In this document: piece after piece, positions 28,801-36,500 of the stretch
How the letters are laid out: the number at the start of each line of letters is the position of its first letter
Position numbering within the stretch: the stretch's first letter is position 1
Notes under the pieces: generated by a model
What the model was told of the DNA's origin: nothing
What the model saw: only the letters and a program-made list of their open reading frames with translations
The model's database searches: none
Assembly (NCBI GenBank): GCA_035582835.1
Contig: JAYKAV010002308.1
Span: 827,732 to 891,731, forward strand
Direction of reading: 5' to 3'
Length of the DNA stretch: 64,000 bases
DNA from: Phoebastria nigripes
Lineage: Eukaryota; Chordata; Aves; Procellariiformes; Diomedeidae
Position numbers and translations under genes: made by a program

Positions 28801-29312
28801 TGGTATTGCTCCTCCCCTCCAGCCAGCTCCAAAACAAACCCGAGCCCTACAGAGTGCCCCTCCTCACCCCACGGCTGGGGGGGAGAGAGAAGGCAAACGC
28901 AGGGCAGAAGGAGAGAGCAAGAAGCTCTGGAGGGGACGGATGGGCGTAGATCGCGCCCCCTCTTTACAGCAAGATCCGGCGTCTCGGGCACTACACTAAG
29001 TAGGGGGCGGCCCAAAGCCCTCAGCAATTTAAACGGAAGACCCTACCGAGGGGCCCGCGTTACGGAGAGCCTGAGTCCCTTCTTCCCCCCCCACCCTGTA
29101 CTGGGCCTCAGGCTTCAGCTGTCCCGCGACGGGAAGCCCGCCCGTCCCCGCCGCCAGGGCAGCGGCCGCTCCCCACGCCCTCGGAGACGCCCGACCGCCA
29201 GCCGCGGCGAGGAGCGAGCCCCCGGCACTGGGACAGGTCCCACCACCGACCGGCGGCACAACCGCGGCAGTGCCTTTGCCCCCACCGCCCCGGTCATTAC
29301 TCACCCGTCCAT
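1042..29312 (-). CDS. PTBP2: PTBP2, 5' part of gene (exons 1-5), partial
   Basis: Polypyrimidine tract-binding protein 2 is a nuclear RNA-binding splicing regulator that binds CU-rich tracts and controls neuronal alternative exons. Five exons on the minus strand (29312-29305, 27659-27629, 14678-14603, 1780-1608, 1185-1042) splice in frame into residues 1-144. The product starts [20 protein letters not shown] and ends [15 protein letters not shown]. All internal junctions are GT-AG and the phases match (8 nt, then 31, 76, 173 and 144 nt). RRM1 occupies roughly residues 59-133. The paralogue PTBP1 is excluded by paralogue-specific stretches such as [25 protein letters not shown]. Compared from memory with human PTBP2, I see only conservative changes (E7D, an S-to-N in SVLNSPN, DSKKFKGED to DNKKFKGDD). 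RRM2-4 must lie to the left of the window. The intron sizes, single CpG-island promoter and intact frame argue for the functional gene, not a retrocopy. Confidence 0.97.
1186..1607 (-). other. PTBP2: PTBP2 intron 4 (422 nt)
   Basis: Short intron with GTAATT donor and TTACAG acceptor. It includes a run of 13 T on the + strand near 1500 (A-rich in the transcript). Nothing else is recognisable. Confidence 0.93.
1608..1780 (-). CDS. PTBP2: PTBP2 exon 4 (second NLS cluster, start of RRM1)
   Basis: This 173-nt exon runs from acceptor ctttcag to donor GTAATT. It completes codon 39 (Ala) and encodes residues 40-96. KKFK at residues 45-48 is the second basic NLS cluster. RRM1 begins with [10 protein letters not shown] (RNP2-type strand beta1) and continues through helix 1 to [15 protein letters not shown], the beta2-beta3 region that starts the RNP1-type motif. 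The exon ends cleanly after Gln96. Confidence 0.98.
2428..3119 (+). mobile_element. Candidate poly(A)-ended insertion
   Basis: A run of 46 A's (3074-3119) ends a stretch whose right flank begins TTATGAAC. The 9-mer ATTATGAAC (counting one tail A) also occurs at 2419-2427, which could be a target-site duplication. A 139-codon + strand open frame (2487-2906) lies inside but resembles nothing I know. There is no AATAAA within 30 bp of the tail. A simple expanded A-run is the plain alternative. Confidence 0.25.
3074..3119 (+). repeat. Poly(A) tract, 46 nt
   Basis: Uninterrupted A46 on the + strand, U46 in the PTBP2 pre-mRNA. It may be the tail of the candidate insertion to its left. Confidence 0.95.
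5097..5115 (+). repeat. (TC)n microsatellite
   Basis: About nine TC units; reads as GA repeats in the PTBP2 transcript. Confidence 0.95.
5821..5944 (+). repeat. Left arm of 124-bp inverted repeat
   Basis: This arm is the reverse complement of 6358-6481. Pairing x with 12302-x I counted 122 matches in 124 positions; the two differences are near 5919 and 5869. The arms flank a 413-nt spacer. Both arms lie in PTBP2 intron 3. Confidence 0.9.
6358..6481 (-). repeat. Right arm of 124-bp inverted repeat
   Basis: Partner of the arm at 5821-5944, about 98% complementary. In the PTBP2 pre-mRNA the two would form a long, nearly perfect duplex. I do not recognise the sequence as a known transposable element and see no flanking duplication. 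Confidence 0.9.
8030..8240 (-). mobile_element. Possible ancient retroposon fragment
   Basis: On the minus strand the stretch containing CACTGGATCAGACCAAAGGC, and the 100 bp or so after it, resembles a widespread amniote repeat that begins with a similar GGGTCAGACCAAAGGTCCAT block. This is from memory and the alignment is loose. The alternative is unique intronic sequence. Confidence 0.3.
9069..9206 (+). repeat. G/T-only low-complexity tract
   Basis: About 140 bp composed almost solely of T and G with several G4-G7 runs. It is C/A-rich in the PTBP2 transcript. A shorter similar stretch lies at 8452-8510. The open frames of Phe/Gly/Val/Cys here are low-complexity artefacts. Confidence 0.9.
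12629..12697 (+). repeat. A/C-only low-complexity tract
   Basis: About 70 bp of A and C with CAA, ACCC and CACA units; G/U-rich in the PTBP2 transcript. Confidence 0.85.
13840..13901 (+). repeat. A35-G27 homopurine tract
   Basis: 35 consecutive A (13840-13874) followed by 27 consecutive G (13875-13901), then further purines (agaaagaagagaaaa). In the PTBP2 pre-mRNA this is C27U35, about 700 nt downstream of the exon 3 donor. It is immediately followed by CCCTCAG (AG at 13834-13833), a good 3' splice-site shape. Homopolymer length in a draft assembly is uncertain. Confidence 0.9.
14603..14678 (-). CDS. PTBP2: PTBP2 exon 3 (N-terminal linker)
   Basis: This 76-nt exon has acceptor ctttttag and donor GTAAGT. 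It encodes residues 14-38, starting [12 protein letters not shown] and ending NMSSMVVT, plus the first base of codon 39. The region is Ser/Asn-rich, predicted to be disordered, and lies between the two basic clusters of the nuclear-localisation signal. There is no folded domain. Its phase (0 in, 1 out) matches exons 2 and 4 exactly. Confidence 0.97.
16189..16216 (+). repeat. Perfect 10-bp hairpin
   Basis: TGAGAAGGAC and GTCCTTCTCA are exact reverse complements separated by 8 nt. It lies in PTBP2 intron 2. No function assigned. Confidence 0.8.
25303..25340 (+). repeat. 19-bp tandem duplication
   Basis: Two adjacent near-copies beginning GGTCACATGTCAC and GGTCATATGTCAC, with one N in the first. 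Confidence 0.7.
27629..27659 (-). CDS. PTBP2: PTBP2 exon 2 (31-nt microexon-sized)
   Basis: This 31-nt exon lies between a T-rich tract ending ttttttacag and the donor GTAGGA. It supplies the last base of Gly3 and then [10 protein letters not shown] (residues 4-13), ending in phase 0 so that exon 3 starts with Arg14. It is too short to appear in ORF searches; I found it by looking for the reverse complement of the expected peptide. Residue 7 is Asp where human has Glu (from memory). Lys13 with Arg14 forms the first basic cluster of the bipartite nuclear-localisation region. Confidence 0.95.
27660..29304 (-). other. PTBP2: PTBP2 intron 1 (1645 nt)
   Basis: Runs from the GTGAGT donor in the CpG island to a T-rich acceptor tract ending in TTACAG. 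Its upstream third is GC-rich (part of the island) and the remainder AT-rich. It contains a small 35-bp-period duplication at 28131-28184. Confidence 0.93.
28131..28184 (+). repeat. Direct repeat, 19 bp with 35-bp period
   Basis: CAGGTACACCTATATGAAA occurs exactly at 28131-28149 and 28166-28184. The bases between them repeat a TTAATGAAA-like unit. In PTBP2 intron 1. Confidence 0.9.
29305..29312 (-). CDS. PTBP2: PTBP2 exon 1, coding part (M-D-G)
   Basis: On the minus strand ATGGACGG is followed directly by the donor GTGAGT. Exon 1 therefore contributes Met-Asp and the first two bases of Gly3, the same arrangement known for the PTB family. The start context is strong (G at -3 and G at +4). The 5' UTR extends to higher coordinates into the CpG island; its end cannot be fixed from sequence alone. 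The reading frame stays open upstream to another ATG at 29519 (see findings). Confidence 0.93.
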
Positions 29313-29384
29313 CGCCGAGCAGGACAAAGCGCGGACAAGGGGGACAGACAGCCGCGCAGGCAACGCGTACGGGGAGACTGTGAG

Positions 29385-29395
29385 AAAATGGCGGC
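29385..29395 (+). promoter_or_regulatory. YY1-like motif AAAATGGCGGC
   Basis: Matches the YY1 core (AAnATGGCGGC), which in CpG-island promoters usually sits within a few tens of bases of the transcription start. It lies 73 bp upstream of the PTBP2 start codon, so transcription probably starts close by. The motif is oriented toward the + strand, which leaves room for a divergent transcript. Confidence 0.5.
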
Positions 29396-29465
29396 CTGGC
29401 CTGCACGAAAACCGCCGAACGTTGCCGAGTGCCGAATTCCGCTTCTCGCTTCTCTCCGCTACAGA

Positions 29466-29493
29466 GCATGCGCCAGCCGACTGGGCATGCGCC
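29466..29493. promoter_or_regulatory. Two NRF1-like sites (GCATGCGCC repeated)
   Basis: GCATGCGCC occurs at 29466-29474 and again at 29485-29493, 19 bp apart. Each resembles the NRF1 consensus (GCGCATGCGC) with one half-site complete. In the PTBP2 direction they sit upstream of the YY1-like motif, a common CpG-island promoter layout. Confidence 0.5.
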
Positions 29494-31189
29494 GTCGGCG
29501 CCGCTGAAGTTTTTGCCATCAGCTGGCCGGGCCGACCCGGCTCATGAGGCGGCGCGAGCCTTCCCCGCCTGGGGCGGGAAGCGGGGAGCGGCGGGGCGCG
29601 ACCGTGGTTTCCTCACGCCCCGGGACCCGCCGTGTGGCGAGGGGGGGCTCCCGCTTCGCCTGCCCCAACGCACCGCTTCAGGAGTGTTTGTGCGCGTGCG
29701 AGGGAGAGAGGTCGCCTCAGAGGAGCTCGGCCCACGGTCCTGCCCGGGGAGAGCGCCCGAGGCCGCTGGCGGTCTTGGGGGCAGGCCCGCTCCGGGGGCT
29801 CCTCAGTCCATCGGCGGTCTCTGCCGCCCCGCCCGGGGCTGCAACTGACCCGCCAGGCCGCACTTGGTGCTAGCACTTCCCAGCGCCGGGAGCCTGTCCC
29901 TTCTCGTCATGGAAGACGTTCAGAGAGGCCGCGCCAGGCCCGGGCACCCCCGCGCAGCCCGTCCCCTCAGAGGGCCCAACCCTGACAGGGAGCCCTGTCC
30001 TCGTCGCTCGGTGCCTTCGGCTACACAGTAATTTATAAGAAAACAACCTGTTGACTATACAGCTGACCACTAATACTGTTTCAAAAAATAATTAAGATAA
30101 ACATACAAATTAACTATTGCAGTGAGTTAGGCTGTTTCTTCACAGAGACTGGCGTAACTGTGGTTCTCTGTAAACTACCGTATCAGGGTACAAACTATTT
30201 GCTCAACATGGCCATTAGGAAACACGCTTTTTTTTCCCCATTATTTTTTGGCAGGTCTTAATATTTCATCACAAATCTTACAATGTTTGGTATAGAGTTT
30301 CTAGAAGGAGCTGTTCATGGAACAATCCTGGATTGCATTCAAACAAAAAGTCAAACTAAAGATTTTGTACCTATGAAGGAAAATTTGAAAATGTGATCCA
30401 AATGTTCCTAAAAGATCCCAAACCCAGAAGGATATTAAAAAGTATTCAAAACATCTTCTGTATTTTCTATATTTTGATGTGGCAATACTGGTTTCAAAAA
30501 TACGTTTTGAGGAGGTAGCCCGTTACTTGATTGCACTTCAATTTTTTCAGGTTAGTGTAAGTGCCTTGGAGTCTGTCACTGAAACTATTGCAATGAAGCC
30601 TGATAAAGAATTTAGGAGCCAAAAAACGATGCATATCTCCATAACTAGAAAATTTTCACTATGCTTTATTATCCCTGTCTCCCTCTCTAACTGACCCCAT
30701 GAGTAGCCCAGTAACTAACTTAACAATTAGGACTACATGCAAATTCTCATTCTACTCTGTGAATTTTTGTTGTTCTGTTCTGGAAAAGTCACTCCGGTTC
30801 TCTGCAGCAATCAATTTACTCTCCTATGCTTCTCCTAAATGCCAATATCATTTGGATATCTGCAACTACCTTCTCTTTCAGCAACTGTCTTCGGCACCCA
30901 CCACTGACCACTTGACTAAATGATTTGTTATTCTCATTCTTACAAAATCCCTCTTAAACATTTCATTTGCTTAGATTGTATATAAAGATCATCATGCCAA
31001 ATGCTATTCTTTACTTTTTTGCTTTCAACATCATTATGTTTTTAAAAAAATAGTATCTGGTTGTAACATTCTTTACTGATTGCATGTGTTAAAGAAGTAC
31101 TATGCTTGAAAGTAACATCAAGGACTTAAGAGATTTAGAATTGCTTATAACCATCTCTCTAAATCCAGTGCATTTTTATATATTTACTC

Positions 31190-31209
31190 CATATATATAT
31201 ATATATATA
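31190..31209 (+). repeat. (TA)n microsatellite
   Basis: About nine to ten TA units. Confidence 0.9.
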
Positions 31210-31262
31210 ATTCCTGTAGATTCTGGCATGTTTAGTAGGCTTTGCACCATTGGAGGTTGGGG

Positions 31263-31631
31263 TTATAGTTGGTTTCTCTCATTTGCCACTGCTTTCACTC
31301 CTGTCTGTTGCCACATTGTATTGGGGATTGTTTTGTCTTTCCCCCTTATAAATCTAAATACATCCTGTCCGGTTTTGTATTGGTAGAAGTACTGATCCTT
31401 ATACTTCTTAGCAATTAGTAGAAAATCTGTCTTTCCATCTGACTTATCTATCTCACTGCCTGTCTTGCTTACCTCCTTTGCCCTTATAGGAATGCCATCT
31501 TTGAACCTGTGTTTCTCATCTCTTTTGTAATATTCCTGTTTTCTCCTTCTTTCATGACACCTACCAGAATCCATCTGATTAAGTGAGCTAATACTCATTC
31601 CATTTATTCTCTGAGTTAGATGCTCTTCCAT
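31263..31631 (-). other. Unrecognised 122-codon open frame
   Basis: Predicted product is hydrophilic and highly charged in its first two thirds (RRRKQEYYKRDEKHRFKDG), with no domain I recognise, no signal peptide and no membrane segment. No splice, promoter or poly(A) context supports expression. It may be chance or a relic of a mobile-element protein. Confidence 0.2.
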
Positions 31632-32849
31632 ATAAGGGAGACTGAGGAGTGCGTATTGAGTGTTTATAGCAGAAAAGACACTGGAACTGAGTTTGCAAAT
31701 CTTGGTGAAATAATGGATGTGACTTTATAGAGCAAAACTCTGGTCCCCCTGAAGCCATCAATAAAAGTGATAATTAATCAATCAGGATTTTACCTAGAGC
31801 ATTTAATTTTAGAAGGGAAAAAAAGATACCAACAATCCACATGTTACTAATAAAATACCATAGCATCCTCTTGCTCATTTGTTTGTTCAGCGTGGTATTC
31901 CACTTTCCTCTTCATGTAGCTTTGCCTTTTTATACTATTAGATTTTTTTTAGTATGCTTTTGGATGCCTTGTAAAATGTCTACCATATTTTGGACATTGT
32001 GATAGTATAAACAATGACTTGGTCATCTGTTTTCTCTGTTGCTACAGTATGTCTTTGCTTTGTCTTTCTCATATTTTAGAAGGTCATAAAAAAGTTGTTG
32101 CCAAAAACACCCCTTGTCCTTAAGACCTGTCAACTTTCTGCTGAAGTCCTGCATCAGATGTTTCAGAAGGTGGCTAAAATGTCCAGTAATAGGAAACCAT
32201 TCAGTAAAACACCTCTAGCAAAACCCTCCACATTCAGTTGTTATATTATGAAACATGAGGGATTATATCCTCTATCCATTTTATTCTAACCAAAATTTAA
32301 GTGTAGATATTATTACTAGCTGTACAGAAGTTCTGTACTTTTTAAATCCTAGCAATCTTATTGCTGCAATAATATTTTGTTTTCCAAAATAATTTCCTTT
32401 GATCATCAATATATTTAGATGTTTCACTTGCATTGGTTGTTTCCTTTTTATTTCAAGAACAGCTAGTAAATAATAGTCTGTGTAGTTCAGCAGCAGTATG
32501 AGTAGTTAGTGGTGTATGCTTAGTGAAAGATCGTAGGAATTAGGGAGTACACAAAGATATTTTCTACAGTACATTGTCCCAAATTGAGTCCCTGGAGTTG
32601 CTGGGAAAAAAAATAGCATCCACGCTCTCAGAGAATATCTTGTCCGAGAATTTGCCTGAGCACTTTTTGACATCCGCATCATTCTAGGGCAACAAGTTAC
32701 GCAATTTAAGAAATCATTGTGTGAAAAATATTTTCTTTTGTTTGTTTCAAGCCCAGTGCCTGATAATTTCCTTCAATGTCCATCAGTTCTTTTCTTAAAA
32801 AAAATAGATGGATAATTTTCCCTGTTCACCTAACCATGCCGTTCATAAA

Positions 32850-33550
32850 TGCATATACCTTCATCATATCATCTTCAGTTATATTTCAAGAGTCCTAGTA
32901 AATTTAATGTCTCCTCTATTAGAAGTCATTCCATATTTTCAATAATTTTTTTTGCCTTTTTCTACACCTTTCCTAATCCTATTCTAGAAGACCATAATGG
33001 TTCTCATTATTCAAGTTACAAATCCAATGGCTTTATATAGGTGCATAATAAATGCTTTCTGGTTTATTTCTGGTTTTATATTCTTTTTTTTTTCTGATAA
33101 TACCAATCTCATTTGCATGTTTGAATGCTCCTACGTCATGAGCTGATGTTTTCACAGAACCCCCACAACTCAAGCACACTTTGCTGTGTGGAAGTCATTA
33201 ATTTAGATTCCATGATTTTGCATGTATAGTTTGGCTTGTTTTCTTGCATGTTACTTCCATTTTTCAGCACAGAATTTAACTTGCCATTTTATCATTCAGT
33301 CACACAGTATCATGAGAGCTTTCCACAATTCTTCATGGTCAGCTTTTGTTTTTATTACCATGAATAATTCAGCATCATCAGCAAAGTTGGTCTCCTCGAT
33401 AATCACTCTTTTTTCCAGATCATTTAAGAATATGCTGAACAGCGCAGGTCCCTGTGGTATACTACCAGTGACCTCCATCTACTGTAAAAAATAGACCATT
33501 TTTTCTTGCCTTTCATTTAATATCTTTTAATAATCTAGTATTAATAACTA
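32850..33550 (-). mobile_element. Decayed CR1-like non-LTR retrotransposon (reverse transcriptase part)
   Basis: Read right to left, the translated fragments follow the LINE reverse-transcriptase order. They include VTGSIPQG...LFSIFLNDL (the S/G-I/V-PQG motif and NDL), then FADDAELF (the F-A-D-D catalytic box, both Asp present). After those come KWQVKFCAEKWK (the KWQMKFN-type motif), a degraded LGV region and an LYK motif near 33040. RGDIKF near 32910 may be the RRLRGDL motif. Stop codons and frameshifts interrupt it, so it is dead. The spacing fits the CR1 clade, the main LINE of birds and reptiles. Both ends of the element are missing, and the limits given are where similarity fades. I see no target-site duplication. 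Confidence 0.8.
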
Positions 33551-36500
33551 ATAATTAATAAGTTATTAATATAGCAAAGAATGTACCTGTTAATCCTCTA
33601 TCAGCTTAGTTTCTCTCAAGAGCTTTGGGCAGAGAATTTCAACAAATTCTTTTTTTGAAATTATATCATGTTGTTTCGATCAGACTATGCTAAAACTCAA
33701 ACTTAGTGACTCCTTCAAAGAATATGATACTTTTTGCTATTAGATGCACTTACACAGTAACAACTCTTCATTTGTCCCTATCACCAAACTAAATAGCCCT
33801 GTCTCTTTAGTTTCCTCATATTATTAACAGTAGTGTCATTGAATGGTGTTGCTTAGTACAACTAACTATCCTCTGGATATTATGGGAAAGGTTGATCATT
33901 CAGTTTACCAGTCTTTGTTATATTAAACCACATTATTCTATCTTAAGCCAGTTCTTATCAACTTCATAAATTCCCCAGATGCCTTTGAGCAAATTCCCAA
34001 TGTTTATTAGTAGCTATTCATCTTTTTGTGCTCCTGTAAACAATATCCTTAATCAACATTTCTTCCCAGCAGTCTGTGTTGATTTACTTTGTTTTATTGA
34101 ACTAAGTTTTGAAGCTATCGAGTAGCTCTTACAAGCACAGTGCCCTAAATAAATGTCTCTTTTTCAAGTTCAGGTCAGAACTTGTCTTGCTAGTCTGAAT
34201 CCCACAGCCTGCTCTCCAGCATTTTATTTCTAGCATCCTTGCTAGAAAGACAGCTTATCTTGGGCGGGCTGGGAGTGTTACTGCTCTCTACCATCTCAAA
34301 CACCAAAACATGTGACATAGCTCATACTGTACTTCAGTAAACATTCGTATGGGTCCAAAGGTTCATTCTTGACAACTAGATTATTATTTACCTGCCCAGT
34401 TTCCCTCTCTTGCTTGTACTATATCCACCTGGAAATTTATTTTCAGGGCAAATTCACCTTTTTCTACCACTGTGACTAAATACATGTACATTTACTTTCT
34501 TCAGGGCTGGAGATCAGTTTTACTTTTTATTACAAACATTATGTGCCAGTGGTGATTGCAAACATCTTTCATACTATAGGGTTTTTGCCTCAACTGATTG
34601 ACAGTGGAGTGAAGATCATGTTGTGGGTCATGTACAGCCAGGGCTGCAGCTCTGGGAAGAGAGTGCTGTATTCTGTCATGGAAAAGAAGTGAAATGAATC
34701 ATTTTTTTTTCTGAATGCAAAGATGTCTATTGAGGTTATAAGACAAAGGGTAGGAAATTCTGTGCTTCTTGACCTAAAAAAAATTAAAGATCCTTCTGTT
34801 GTCACAAACAGGTGTGGCCTGGCACTCTACCAGACACAGGTGAAATATTGCAACACTAAAGCTATGATTGCTATCCAAGTATGTTAGTAAAGTAATTTAA
34901 TCAGTTGTGAGAACCTAGTTTTCACCTGACTGTAATATGGCTGACCAGTACTGATGAGGACTGCTCCTTTAATGATGTGTGCTTTTACCAGCCTAGATCT
35001 TTACGTTGCAGACAGCATAGCTGTCCCACCTGCTGGACAGTCATACAACCCATTAAAAAATCTCACAATACTTTTAAAATCATTATTTAATGTTTATTTT
35101 TATGTGTGGGTTACATAAAAGACCCACAATCAGAAAAAACTGGCTCTAATTCTTGGAGACTCCCTCGTTACTACAATAGCTTTCGCCAATCAGTATTACA
35201 GGTAACAAAGGTTCTCCATTTGAGGATCCGACAAAGTACAAATTTAGGGACTTCAAGATGATTTTTGGTTTTGAGCTGAAGTAAAGATGCCTGAATTTTG
35301 GGTAATGGTACTCTTATAAAAGGTATGGCTAACTTAACTGAGCTCAAGCATTTAGCCCAGTGACTCCCTGGCAAGCTGTTGCTTTGTGCAAATTAGTGCC
35401 CAGTCTGGCATAATGTCTCAGCAGGTAGGTGGTGTCTGGTAGCTGAGAGGTGGCAATGATTAACATCCTCATCCAATATGCCCCCTTGGCAGGGGGGACT
35501 TTTCTTCTGTTCCAGTGCAAAATCAAGCAAATCCACTGCTGCAGGTGATCTAAACTCATCTGGTTTGACTTTGCACTGAAGCTATCTAGATGGATTCACA
35601 GTCATTTTTATCAAAGCAGAGCCCCAAGACCCCAACCCTCCTGCCTCCAGCTGCTCATTTGCAGCCTGAGNGCCCTTCCTGCTCTGTGCCCTGCAGACAG
35701 GAGCAAGCTCAGGCCATAGGTTTAAGCCACAGCCTGAGTAAATATCCCAAAACTAGGCTTAGATGTAAGCTTAAGGGGCTGCTTAGATGTATTTTGACTC
35801 ACCCTCTGTCTAACTCACAGACCAACATCGGACAGAAGACTTTATGTAACATACACAGTGAGCCCAGTCTTGTGCAAGGTCTGAGGTTGCCTAGTTTTAC
35901 AGACATGATAATTATGATTACTAAAAAGGTGACAAAAAAGAAATGGAGAAAACATACATTTTTTTAAAAACTCACACCAGCAAGGAAAAGACTCCAAAAC
36001 CCCAATAACCTAGTAAATTAAAGCAATATGTTCTCANACAAAAAAAGAAAACTCACAGCAATTTCAAAGAATGTTCTTTGCACAGCTGGACTGAAATGGG
36101 ACTTCTGCTATTGATTTCAGGAATACCAGAACTTGAACTCTGAACTCAGATAATTTAAAAGGAGTAAAAAGTGTCTCACAGTAATTTTTAAAAGGTCATG
36201 TAAGTGACAGATGAGCTCACCTTTCCACTTTACTATTTGATGTTAGAAAATGGAATTATTTTTGTATGATTTTTCCAAAACTGTGTTCTCATAACTTCCC
36301 ATCCTACAGAAGTTCTTCCAAACCCTTTTGCACCTTATGTAGGAAGAGCATTATGTTCCTCGGCTTTTTTAATAGGGATGATTTTATGGACTCCTACAAG
36401 ACTGTATAAGTTATCAAAAAGAATATCATAGAGGAAAAATATTTTCAAATGGATACTGTCCATGGTGGTGAAAGATACTCAAAATGGAAACCTTTTAAGT

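Larger units (their letters stand above)
28940..30025. promoter_or_regulatory. PTBP2: CpG island promoter of PTBP2
   Basis: About 1.1 kb of GC-rich, CpG-dense DNA, sharply different from the AT-rich flanks and centred on PTBP2 exon 1. GC-richness alone continues more weakly to about 28560. The open frames on both strands here (up to 177 codons) are explained by the scarcity of AT-rich stop codons. No TATA box is seen near the start, as usual for CpG-island promoters. CpG-island promoters are often bidirectional, but I find no recognisable gene on the + strand side. Confidence 0.9.
30026..32849. other. Intergenic, upstream of PTBP2
   Basis: AT-rich sequence with no recognised gene. It contains a (TA)n microsatellite at 31190-31209 and a 122-codon open frame (31631-31263, minus) rich in Lys, Arg, Asp and Gln that I do not recognise. 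Nothing else supported. Confidence 0.7.

Noticed and set aside
28494..29027. 177-codon minus-strand open frame in the CpG island
   Set aside because: Lies in PTBP2 intron 1 in GC-rich DNA where stops are rare; no recognisable domain. Treated as a composition artefact.
29429..29985. Overlapping + strand open frames of 109-139 codons in the CpG island
   Set aside because: Arg/Pro/Gly/Ala-rich products in several overlapping frames reflect GC content, not coding constraint.
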